From contig CM067570.1 in NCBI GenBank assembly GCA_034336665.1, forward strand, positions 22,649,002-22,713,001: DNA of 64,000 nucleotides. The letters run 5' to 3'. This DNA comes from Luscinia megarhynchos (taxonomy: Eukaryota > Chordata > Aves > Passeriformes > Turdidae). Shown here in pieces: positions 41,001 through 51,146 of the stretch (the stretch's first letter is position 1; each line of letters starts with the position of its first letter). Position numbers and translations under genes: made by a program. The notes beneath the pieces were generated by a model that had not been told where the DNA came from, made no database searches, and was given only the letters and a program-made list of their open reading frames with translations.

Positions 41001-41654
41001 CAGTCTGCCCACTAGCATCAAAGACCAATCTACCTATATCCTCCTTCCCTTACAACAGGCAGCCAAACCAGCACAAGCTGCAGTCATCTGGTACAGTCCC
41101 ATCTCACTTAACACTATCTAGTGACCACAGAATGCATAAAATGATGCAAGTTGAGAGGCTGCTTCTTCCACCCCCTTCTACATATGTCAATTGAAATGCC
41201 ATGTTCAAAGCATAGCCAAGGCATTTTCTCTTCCTCATCACACTGCGCTAAAACTCATTAAAAGAAAATTCGCATTTTTAGGTCTTAAAATTTTCACTAG
41301 TCAGAAGTCACATGGAAATAGTACAGAATCACATGGATTGCATATTCTACCACAAAAATACTTTGTGAGATTAGGGGGAAGAAAAATAACCTACAGATAG
41401 TAAAATAAAATTACATAGTCCTCTTCTAGCTCCCTCTTCAAAAAATACCAAACACAAAAACCTTCAACAAAAAAAAACCAATATACAAGTCACAAGTGCT
41501 TGGAAAAATAAATGCCTTATCACCATCTCTTTAAGGAACTGTCCAAAACCAGTTTGTGATGAAAGATCAGAAAGCTCCTATGCCTACAGTGCTTCATAAA
41601 ATGAACTAGGGCAGTGGGTGGAATGAGACTGGACAATCCAGGCCACGAGCAGCC

Positions 41655-41680
41655 AAGTCAAAAGACAAAGTCAAAAGACA
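41655..41680. repeat. Perfect 13-bp tandem duplication
   Basis: The unit AAGTCAAAAGACA occurs twice head to tail with no mismatch, within a SESTD1 intron. Confidence 0.8.
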
Positions 41681-42134
41681 AACAGCTGTACTGATGAGTG
41701 CAACTGCTGGCAGTCTGGAACAAATGAAAAACACTTCCCTCTGGGGTGCAAGATTAGAACTTCTTGTTCTTTTTGCAACACTTATATAAGAAAACAATCT
41801 ACCACTTCATAACAATACACATATTTGGCATTGGTTACAAGTGCATGTGGCTCAGGGCCTCAGGATTCAATTCCCAGCTCAGTATAGTGACACTATAGTG
41901 ACTGAGTGGAAGCAAAAATAAATGCTCCTCTACACCAAAACCCATCTTGTGTAGCAGACAACAAAAGCAGTCATCCTTCTGGAATGGAGAAAACTGACCA
42001 AAACAAGATGACAATGAAGAAGGGACTAACAAAAAGATTGTTTACAAATTTTTAAAACTCTGGGTTTGCTACCTGACCAGCTCAAGTATGATTTTGTGTG
42101 GATCTTGAAACACCTTGAACTATTTCCTCTGCTA

Positions 42135-42157
42135 AAAAAAAAAAAAAAAAAAAAAAT
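42135..42157. repeat. Poly-A tract
   Basis: A run of more than 20 A residues. It might be the tail of a retroposed sequence, but no body of a SINE or processed pseudogene is recognisable beside it. Confidence 0.8.
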
Positions 42158-42310
42158 ATTCACGACCTGGTAAATAAATACCTTGTTCACGTATTCCAGA
42201 AATCCATTAATTCACTGCTCTACACAACAAAAATAATTATCTAAGATGTCCTTAAATTAGTGGGTGCAGGAGAAATAAATCTTAACTTTCATTGATGCCT
42301 TCTGTTTTTG

Positions 42311-42350
42311 TACTCAGATTAAAAATTCTATACTCAGATTAAAGATTCTG
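42311..42350. repeat. Near-perfect 20-bp tandem duplication
   Basis: TACTCAGATTAAAAATTCTA is followed directly by a second copy with two mismatches, within a SESTD1 intron. Confidence 0.75.
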
Positions 42351-43696
42351 AACATTTCAACTGCAAATCCCAAATTAAATCAACCACAGCAACCACCTGC
42401 AGTAATCACATCACATCTCTCTCTCTCCTACCCCCTCAAAATAAAACATGTAGCCTTCCACTACCAATAAATCAATAAATAAATGGTCACATGCTTCAGA
42501 GAACATAAAATCAATCTCTCTAAGCTGCTCCCTGGAACATCCTGCATAGATGCAACACTCATACATTTTCCAATTATACCATTTTCTAGAGTCAAGTGAG
42601 AATGCAAAATTAAACCATTAGCAAATGGAACACCAGCAGAGAGAAAACAGACAACCTGCACTGAGGTCTCAAGTTCAGCCAAAGATATCATTTAGTGACC
42701 AAAACATCAAGCTAACATCAAACCCATTTATCTTATTCTTTGAACGCTTTTTTTTTTGCTTTCCTTGGTCTGATCAACACTTATCCTTCATGATACCTCA
42801 CTAAGAACACTACCTCTCAAACGCAACTCTGCCAATATCATAGGAATTTATCTTGGTTCTGGATTCTCAGGTACCTACAACATCTATCTCCCCTGAATTA
42901 TTGTTTCTGCAAAGCCCTAAGTCATACCTTCATCTCCTCTTAACTATTGTAATTTCCTTCTCAATGGGTTCTTTATGTCCCAGCATTCCAAACTTCAGCT
43001 TGTCCAAAATGCAGCAGTTCATCTTCTCACCTGGAAACAGGAAAACAACACTCCAGATTGATTTTCACTTGCTTCCTTGTTGAGTTTAGCATCTGCTGTA
43101 AGATTATCCTCACTTCAAAAATCTCTCACTCTTATTTAGTCTGAAGAGTAAAAAGCTTTGCCAACACATTTTTCTACTTGCACAATCAAGGTTCCCAAGT
43201 CTCTCATTTATCTTCCAGCACAAGCTTATCAACACCATCAGAGCAGCAATAATTACCTCCATGCTATTAAAACTTCTTTCCTTACTCTCACCCACTACCA
43301 CAGAACCTTCTTAAAAATAGAATTCACTTATCTCCAGTCTTATGCTTAAACACTCTCTAACACATCTGCAGCCACTCCTCTCCTTGTGGGACACTACCAC
43401 AACGTGAGACACAGTAACACAAGCTGTACTGTGAGGTGAACAGCCAAACAATGTAATTTAACTTGTTTCATGTTATAGTGCCTTTTAAGGACTTTTTAGA
43501 AGTCACACAATGAAAACAAAGTAAAGCAGGTAAGTTAGAGAAGGCATGAGTTAAAGCCTAAGTAAGTTTCTACAAAACCAAATGCAAAGATATTGCTCTA
43601 GGCAGTACTTTCATCAGTATCAAAGCTTCATAAGAACCAAATATAATGCATGAAAATTATAAATATTTATTTTTGGAAGAGGCCTATCTTACTTAC

Positions 43697-43755
43697 CATT
43701 GGTACTGGAATGCAAAACTGTCTGGTTTACAAGTTTGACCTCCAGATCCCGGGTT
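43697..43755 (-). other. SESTD1: Candidate alternative 5' UTR exon of SESTD1
   Basis: A 59-bp segment on the minus strand is bounded by an acceptor, CATTTAAATTTACAG, and a perfect donor, GTAAGTAAG. It contains CCCGGG and reads open in one frame, but resembles no part of the SESTD1 protein. Its last three bases are ATG. It lies between the first exon and the start-codon exon, so it could be an alternatively used 5' UTR exon. The evidence is splice-site quality and position only. Confidence 0.4.
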
Positions 43756-46700
43756 CTGTAAATTTAAATGAAAAAGTATTTGACCATATTTTTTGATTTT
43801 GCTACTCCATCTAAAAATTTATTTCCTTGGAGGTTGAAAACAAGAGTTTCTTACAGAGCTACACGATAGGGGAGCCAACATTTCCGTTGTATATTCACAA
43901 ATACTAGTAAGCTAGGCATTTGAGTTTAGTGGGACAGCAGGAATCCTGCACTTTCTACCAAAACATATGGTAGACATCAACATTGTTTACAGTTAGCAGG
44001 CAATGCTCCTGAGGCAGCACCGGAAGCAGCAGGAAAGTAACAAGAACCAGAATCCCTGTAGTATGCTTTCAATCAGAGGTAACCTTCACGGAGTTTTAGG
44101 CTAAACTGAAAATACAACAGTGTTAGTAGAATTTTTGTGCAGAGGAAGAAGGCATATCTACAAAGGTACTCACTGCTGTAAAACTTGAAAAGGCAAGTAT
44201 AACTTGAATAAGAAGATAGAAATAGTCCCTCTTTCTATTAGAAGATATGGAGTTAACACATAAGCATCAAATGTTAAACCTCAGCAAATGTTGTAAGGCT
44301 TGTGTGAAAAACCTTGTAACTTGATCAAATTCCACCCATTGAAATGAAACCCAACAACGAGACTCCAAAAGTTCAGTTTAGTGTATGCTGTGTAAAAGGC
44401 CAAGTCAAGATGACAAACACACTTCACTGGTTTGACAGTAATTCTGATAGATCAGCCAATACAATAATCGAACTCACAGTAAATTTCAAATTTAAAACGC
44501 CCTTCTATTAATGGAAGTTTTCTAGTCAGCCTCAAAAAGATGGGAGAGAAGGCAAGAGGACACACCTATAGATTGGGAACAAAAATACAAACAGCAAGTA
44601 CTTGAGACAGCCTAAATACAGACACACTGGAAACCCTGCAATATGATTTCCAGGATAGCTCTGCCTACTTCATCAGAAACTGCCTAGTGAAGGTGTTCTG
44701 TATTTCCCCACCCATCATCACTGGAGAATAAAGGTATTTCTCTTCATAATCTGTTCCTAGAGATCTTATGTTAGGTAGCAGTTGGGTAGCACTGTATTCG
44801 AAGTTCTTACAGGAATTCCTCTGGTTTCCCTTCCTACTACCACTCTCAAGCAACAGCCAACTGAAACTGAGCTCAACTTCACCTGATTTCTCTATTTTGT
44901 TAACAGAAAATGACAAAACTATGTTAATTTCCCGTTTACATAAGCTTTACTGAGAAATTCGAATCCATAGCCAATTTAGAAATGCAGCCCACAACTCGAT
45001 GAGACATCACACCAGTTTTTCTTACACTAAATAGTCTTATAAGAAATTTAAAAATACATCTATTTCCTTCTCTTAAATTGTATTTCTAGGAAAACTGATG
45101 TTACTGATCAAATAAACTGCAAACAAAATATCATCTATTAGCATACTACTCCAAGAAAAACAGTCAGCTGAGATGATTTTACAGGACTCTTCAAGCAGCA
45201 ATCTGTGACATAAAGAATTGTGCAAAATCCTAAAGTCCACCCCTAAAACCACGTTGCAATTACTCTTAGTTTTGGTGGAAGATTTTCTGAGAATCACAGG
45301 ATTATTAAGATTGGAAGGGACCTCTGGAGATGAACTATTTGAATGGAGCCCCATTTGGAGACATTCCTGTCTAACTGCTGGTGCTGACCCAGCCTAGGCA
45401 GGGAGCTTGGATGTCTCCAGAGAAGGAGACTCCACAATCTCCCTGAGCAGCCTTTTCCAGCACTCTGCCTCCTTGCTTTTCTCCTGAAAGAGCAAGGCAT
45501 GGCCAGCACTTCACCAAGCCACAGGCCTCTCTGAGCAAGCTTCAGTTCTATTCTGTAGTCCACCTTGCCCCTTGTCTCTCAAGTTTCTGCTTGGTACAGA
45601 CAATGGCATTAGGACAATAAATGTTAGCTTTCAGATAAAGGAGAACCCTTATTAGCACAGTAATTAATAATTATCAGTAATCCTATAATGTAGTAGCAAT
45701 ATTCATTATTTACTATACACTGAGTCTTAGCAGGCAGTGCCACGGAAGGGAGAAAAGGGCGAAAACCCAGTACTTCCTCATCACAGTGAATTTTAATGCA
45801 TGAACAAAATCCAATTGTGAGGCCACTGCAGACACTGCAATACTAAAAATGGAGAGGACCAACATTTCCTTTGGGATGCAGAAATATGAGAGAGCAACAG
45901 ATCAAAGCATCTGTTAACACATATCCACATAATCCTCATCAATTTTGCTCGTTAAAAAACTTACAAAAAGTAAAAAAAAACAAAAACAAAACCACTCTTC
46001 CTTAATTGTTTCCACTCTTGCTTCCATACACTCGTTTAAATGCTTTAACAAGGACAGTGCTTTAGAGCATCGCCTCCGTACAATTGCCTGGCTAACAAGC
46101 TCTGCTAGAGGGTAGCAAGGGACACTACAATGGGAGAGAAGGCAAAACTGTTGGACAATAGACCTGTCAGAAACCAGAGAATGGGTAACCACAGCTATGA
46201 GCAACCACGTCTTCAGCAGTGAATCAGCTTCCCGAGCAGGCAGCGCTTCCAGAAAACCAGGAGCGCCCGCGGCGGCGGCAGTGACACGGCCGTGACTCGT
46301 CCCCAGCCCGCCGCCGGGCTGACCGGGGGCCGCGACCGCCGGAGCCGCGGCCGGGAGCCGAGGGCTCGGCCGGCCGGGAGCCGAGTGCCGCCCCCGGCTG
46401 CTCCCCTTGCCGAGCCCCTCTCCTTCCTTGCCGGGCCTGCCGCGACACCCGCGGCGGGGCCGGCCGGGAGGGGCGGCCGCACAAAGGCAAGAGCTCCGCC
46501 GGCGGCGGCCGCTCGGGAGCCCCCCGGGCAGCCGAGCCCCCCCGCCGCCACCGCGGCCGCGCGAACAATGCCCGAACCTGTTGCGCGGGCTCCCCTGGGC
46601 CGCACCGACCCGCCGTGCCACGGCTCCGCCGCGGGGCAGCGAGCGGGGCGAGGGGCGAGCCCGCAGCCGGGGCTGCTCCGCGGCACGGCCCCGCCGCCGC

Positions 46701-46842
46701 CCGGGAGAGCCGGAGCGGCCGCCCGGCAGCGGAGCGCCCCGGGGCCAGCGCCGCCCGCCCGCGAACAAAGCGCGCCCAGGCCGCAGGGCCTGCGCCGCCC
46801 TCCGCGGGGCCGGGGCCGAGCCGCTCCGAGCGCGGTACTTAC
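43756..46842 (-). other. SESTD1: SESTD1 intron 1, promoter-proximal part
   Basis: This runs from the exon 1 donor to the candidate alternative exon. It contains the 3' portion of the CpG island (46262-46842) and a CR1 LINE fragment (45290-45582). The rest is AT-rich and no further exon is recognisable. Confidence 0.7.
45290..45582 (-). mobile_element. CR1-type LINE 3' fragment
   Basis: Read on the plus strand, this has the layout of the reverse complement of an avian CR1 3' end. It begins with GAATCACAGG, then TTGGAAGGGACC about 20 bases on, later a TCCACAATCTCCCTGAGCAGCC block and finally TTGCCCCTTGTCTCTC. The element's sense strand is therefore minus, with its 3' end at the low coordinate. 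Divergence from the typical CR1 sequence suggests an old copy. It lies in SESTD1 intron 1 in sense orientation to the gene. Confidence 0.85.
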
Positions 46843-47300
46843 CGATGCGGCGCGGCGGGTGCCCGGGCTGGGAGGACGCGGGGCGGAGCCTGGACCCGCC
46901 CGCTCCGGCCGGGCTGCGGCGGCGAACCCCGGCCGCCTCGCACCGCCTCGCTCGCCGGCGGCAGCCCCTGGGGACGGGGGCGGCTCCGACCCCTCCTCCG
47001 TCGGCAAGGAGACGGCGAGCGCCGGGCGCTGGCGGGCCCGCCCCGCCGCGCTGCCCCGCTCCTCGCTGCCCTCGCCCAGCGCCGCCCCGCCCGCGGTGTG
47101 CCCGCAGGCCGCGGCCCCGCCCGGCCCGGGCCCCGCGGCGACGGAGCGCCGCGGTGAATACCAGCGTGGGACGAGCTGTCCGGATCTGCCCGGCTGCGGA
47201 GCCGGTGGCGCGGGCGGCCGCGCTAGGATAGCAGCGCTGCCGCTCTGCTCCCTGTGCCGCGGGGGGCGAGCCCAGGTGAGCGCTCGAGTGTCTCAGGCAG
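46262..47300. promoter_or_regulatory. CpG island promoter of SESTD1
   Basis: About 1 kb of extremely GC- and CpG-rich sequence stands out sharply from AT-rich flanks on both sides. It contains many GC-box-like CCGCCC/GGGCGG motifs, for example around 46880 and 47036, and I see no obvious TATA box. It surrounds the first-exon donor at 46843, as expected for a TATA-less housekeeping-type promoter. The island extends about 580 bp into intron 1. Long open frames on both strands here are a by-product of the base composition and carry no domain I recognise. Confidence 0.85.
46843..47000 (-). other. SESTD1: SESTD1 non-coding exon 1 (5' UTR; 5' end approximate)
   Basis: On the minus strand the sequence GCATCG is followed by a perfect donor, GTAAGTACC, with the exon ending at 46843. 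It lies inside the CpG island and upstream of the start-codon exon, which fits a non-coding first exon. The transcription start cannot be placed from sequence, so the upper limit is only indicative. No in-frame ATG joins it to the coding exon. Confidence 0.65.
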
Positions 47301-47344
47301 GTGTCCGCTGCCCCCGGCGCCGTTCGCCGCCCATGTTTCAGCAC

Positions 47345-47410
47345 TCACAGCATCGCAGAATATCCTGAGTTGGGAAGGGACCCACGAGGATCGTTTAGTC
47401 CAATTCGGCA
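47345..47410 (-). mobile_element. CR1 LINE 3' end fragment beside the CpG island
   Basis: The plus strand reads TCACAG, then AGAATATCCTGAGTTGGGAA, GGGACCCACGAGGATC and TAGTCCAATTC. This matches the reverse complement of the 3' terminus of a common avian CR1 subfamily. Only about 65 bp are recognisable, so it is a typical 5'-truncated insertion. It sits just upstream of the SESTD1 CpG island, in sense orientation to the gene. Confidence 0.8.
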
Positions 47411-50400
47411 CTGACGTGTATTTTGCTTCCCCTCCGATGGCAGATAATAACCCATTGTCTGTCTTAGCTCCTGGACAAACACCCTAAAACTCTGTCATGC
47501 CAAGATTAAAATAGGAGAAGCAAAAATGCAGAAAGAAATGCTGTGAAGAAAGCTGGCTGGCACACTTGCCTTGGATTCAGCCTAACCGCACTAGGACAGC
47601 TTACAGTCTTAAATCTCCTAGCTGAATACATCATTAGGTGACCTAATGGATCTTAGAAACATCGGCTTCTGCAAACTCTCAACCATAATTTTGCTCCTGG
47701 TTTTTCCAGAGCAGTTGAATATAATTTATTGAATCTCATTCTGAGTATGAAAACTGTCTCACAGAGGCTCCAACTGCTTCGTTTCTTCCCTCAAGAGTTT
47801 GCAGAAACGCCACTTTCACCACTTTTCCTGTTTGCTGTCCAGTCAACATCTGCTGCAGCCATCCTCACCGTCACAGGGGCACGCCTGTGGTGCTGACCTC
47901 ATCCCTGGCCTCGCTCAGAGAGCTGTCCCTCTCCCAGCGACACCACCCACTGGACGTGCAGGACAAAGATATTGTCATTCTGATTTTCAGATCAGGCACA
48001 TCAGCCAAGGCCTGCCAGCCTCCAGAACATACCTTCTCTGCTGAGCCGTTCTCTCCTGGAAGTATACTTAAAACAGCAGCAGCAAAGAAGGAGGAAGGGC
48101 AAAATTACTTCCTCCACAACCTGTAGAGATAAAAAGAAAGAAATTATCAGGTTCCCACTAAAAATAATTGCTGTAGAGAACCAAAATGATTATTTTTTAC
48201 CTTATTGAAAGAGGAAATCTTTAGCAATATTTTAATTGTGTTCACTAATGTTTTAAGAATGTGCCAGATAGAACTTTTAGGTCATTCTTCTACAGTTATG
48301 CTTATTGCATACTTGTTGGCAAAAAGTAAGATAATAGAAGCTTTCATTTACTTTAGATACCTCAGGCTGTATCTTTGTAAGCTCTGACTGTAGGACAAAC
48401 AGTATTTTAGAACACTAGATAAGTGATCTGATGCCCAACACACGTGAAAATTCAGTAAGACTCCCTGACACATATATCTTTAAAAGGAGCAAGACAAAAA
48501 TCAACAAAGGAAAAACTACAGCAGATTGTCACATGTGAATTTCTCTTTCTTATTCCACATATCTAAGGCCCTCCAAAGTGCAGATACTACATTCTGTGTA
48601 CCGTACCTATCACATAGCCTACACAATAAAGGAAAATGCACATATTTAAATAGGGTGGTTTTGCTTTGGCTTGTGGATCTTAAATTTTCAGTACACATGA
48701 ATTCATTAATCCTAAATTTCCTTATGGTTATTTTTGGGAGAGAAGAAGAGAAAGAGGGAAAGAAATTCAGGCCAAAAGGACATAGACCCTATTTCTCCAT
48801 TTTTCTGGTCACAACTGGAGTCTATTCTCAAGGACAAAACAGTGCCTTCCATAAGAGAGAGTTTCCCAAAAGTCACTCTCATTTGTACTCTGGTTGGAGA
48901 TATGTTAGTTTAAATATAAAGATGTTGCAACAGGTTTTCTGACTTTTGTTTTCCATGCATACTCTGCTGAATGAGTTGCCAGGACAGAATTTTACATGAT
49001 TAATTTTTTTAAGGTCATACCATCAGTTTAGAGTTGTAGTTAATTGCCTTTTCCATGCAAACTGCCCGTAGGAAGAAATCAGAGTATCAAGGATCCATTT
49101 GATTAAAATGACCCGTAATATATGGTGTTATTCTCCAGCAGCTGTGCCAGATTAACTCAAATACAAATGAAAGCAAATAGGCTGAAAACATCCTGAGCTT
49201 TGGGCACTGTGCTGCATGCCAGCACAACAGAGCCTTTGTTACAAGGCAGAGCAGTGCTCTCACAACAGAGTTACTGCTTCCAGCCTCAGTCGTTGCACTT
49301 CTAGAAAAATCAGCCTTCAAAGAAAAACAAACAAAGCCCCCATACGCTTCTACTGGACGCCAGTTCATGGTGGCACTGGTGACACTGATCTCAGGAGCCA
49401 CCAGATGTGACACTGCCCATCCTGTGCAGCACCCCACAGGTGTGCAATACACCTTCCCTCTTGCTCCACTTGCCACTGGGCACAGGGAGGTGCTGCCAGG
49501 CACAGCCTTGCACCTGGTGGGCTGGAAATCCTCCACCTGCAGTGATTTACCTTGCTGCCTTGCTTGTAATTTGCTTCCACATCCTCCCTGCAGCAGATAG
49601 GCAATTGATTTTGCTTGAAGCACAAAAATGAATGTGAGCAGTTAAGTTGATGTGAGCCAGAAGTATCCAGTGTATTGGCTAGAGATGTAACTTACAGAGC
49701 AGTCCAATTCATAAAAGGTTTATACAGAAAATAAGCAAGTAACTATATGCAGTGAGATAAGTATAGGCTGGCAGCAATGAATTGTAAATAAAAGCTGCAG
49801 AATGTTTCCTATATGGAACTTTCTGATCATGGCAAGATGGTATCATCATATTCATGGGTAAGCAGAGGCATCTACTACTTTTAAACCTTATGTATTTGTC
49901 ATGCAGCCAGATTCATGTTGGAAAACAGTGAAAAAAACCCCTTCTATGTTGATAAACAGTATCAGGAGGTTTGGAAACTGAAAGTGACAGAAAAATACAA
50001 GCATTCAGTGCACATTCAAAACATCACAGAAACAAACAAAAGATCTGTGGAATTCAGTACATGAGCTGGCTTCTGAAGGTAAGCCACATTCACCTATTAG
50101 CATCAAGATTTGAAATGCCCCTTTAAACACAAATACTAGGTTTTAATCCTGAACTGAGGGGTGATTGTTTCTTCTGAAACAATTACAACAAAGCCTTAAA
50201 TTGTGCTCTTAATAGAATTTGAAACTCGAGTCCCAGATAGCCAAACCCATGAGATTTTGTTTACTGGCTAGCACAGGCTGAAAGGCTGGCACGCTGTGTA
50301 GGCAGCACCTAGCAGGCTTTGAAGGATCTATGTTTAATTGTACTCATCAGAGGGTGTGTAAAACAATATTTTAAAAGCCTGGCAATAATTTTGAAGTTCT

Positions 50401-50715
50401 TCAGTTCAATTATATATATAAAAAAGATAGACCCTTCATTTTATAAAGGTATGAGTGATATGCCTGTAATGAGATACAGCAGTATGAAACTTTGCAAGGT
50501 TCTGAAGAATCTGGAGTGTTTTCTGGGTTTTTTCATGTGCTTCTTAATGCTGAGGTAGAAACAATGAAGTATCTCCTGATCTCATCATGTCCTTCCAAGT
50601 ACTAGAGGCTGTTAGATTGTGCTTCCTGCAGCAAACTTGGTAGTGACTTTTATTACTTTCTTTAATTACTTTTTATTTTCTGTGAAATACAGTCTTCATA
50701 ACTCGATCTTTATTG
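47411..50715. other. Upstream intergenic region, no gene seen
   Basis: No exon or protein similarity is recognisable. The segment 49340-49610 is clearly GC-richer than its surroundings and yields several overlapping chance open frames on both strands. It may be an unrecognised repeat. Confidence 0.6.
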
Positions 50716-50768
50716 AATAAAATAAAATAAAATAAAATAAAATAAAATAAAATAAAATAAAATAAAAT
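50716..50768. repeat. (AATAA)n microsatellite
   Basis: About 10.6 perfect copies of the pentanucleotide AATAA over 53 bp. Confidence 0.97.
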
Positions 50769-50929
50769 CCTAAAGGTTGCATTTCCTGAGAAATATTTAA
50801 AAGGAAGCAGAGCTATCTGCGGTTAGTATTTTGCTGCTCAGATTTCTTAAATATGGATGTGGGAAAATGTTTTATGGCTGGCAGTATACCCTGAGCATTT
50901 TTGATACAAGGGGAATACCTTCATTTCTG

Positions 50930-51146
50930 CACAGCACCTAACTTAACAAGAAAATTGGCTCTTATGTCCTTTCCCAGTAGCCACAAACATGGCCTGAGAT
51001 ACAAGGGCAGAGATCTTGATTCTGTAGCTTCAGTACAAAGCAGCAGAATGGAGATGGGCATGTCTCTGGTCACGTTTGTGGCCACAGGGGAAGGACATGA
51101 GGACCAACTTTCTTTTTCTGTAAGGTGCTTGTGCCATACCACTGAG
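50930..51146. repeat. Long imperfect palindrome (inverted repeat, short loop)
   Basis: The left arm contains AAATTGGCTCTTATGTCCTT, then GCCACAAACATGGCC. The reverse complement of the right arm contains AAGTTGGTCCTCATGTCCTT, then GGCCACAAACGTGACC. Pairing continues inward through GATTCTGTAGCTTC against CATTCTGCTGCTTT, with a loop of about eight bases near 51032-51039. It continues outward to GCACAGCACCTAAC against GCACAAGCACCTTAC. Each arm is therefore about 100 bp, by eye roughly 70 percent matched. The same amino-acid string LMSFP appears in opposite-strand reading frames because of the inversion. It could be a hairpin-type transposon remnant or a local inverted duplication. Confidence 0.8.

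Larger units (their letters stand above)
35121..43696 (-). other. SESTD1: SESTD1 intron before the start-codon exon
   Basis: About 8.6 kb of AT-rich intron. It contains A-rich runs near 36080-36098, 37090, 38263-38330 and 42135-42157. It also holds short perfect or near-perfect tandem duplications at 41655-41680 and 42311-42350. The 40540-40850 stretch is GC-richer, but I recognise nothing in it. No coding exon is seen. Confidence 0.75.
1..47000 (-). other. SESTD1: SESTD1 gene (5' and central part; last exon off the left edge)
   Basis: Sixteen coding exons on the minus strand join in phase with GT-AG borders and translate to a SEC14-plus-spectrin-repeat protein that I recognise as SESTD1. 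The exons sum to 652 codons plus two bases, once the extra base in exon 14 is discounted. The family length is close to 696 residues, so about 42 residues encoded by a final exon lie left of the window. From knowledge of the family, SESTD1 is a cytoplasmic adaptor that binds phosphoinositides, associates with TRPC4/TRPC5 channels, and has been linked to Trio/Rac1 signalling in neurons and to planar polarity through Dact1. Introns are AT-rich and the promoter is a CpG island. Trio and kalirin share this architecture but not this sequence. The 5' limit near 47000 is approximate. Confidence 0.93.

Noticed and set aside
1..47000. Assignment of the gene to TRIO or KALRN, which share the SEC14-plus-spectrin layout.
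   Set aside because: The exon sequences match SESTD1 specifically, and the total length is near 696 residues with no kinase or GEF domain. The protein ends shortly after the third spectrin-type repeat.
45914..47368. Long open frames of up to 476 codons on the minus strand and 358 on the plus strand over the CpG island.
   Set aside because: They are rich in Pro, Arg, Ala and Gly, overlap on both strands, cross the exon 1 donor and have no recognisable domain. High GC content alone removes stop codons.
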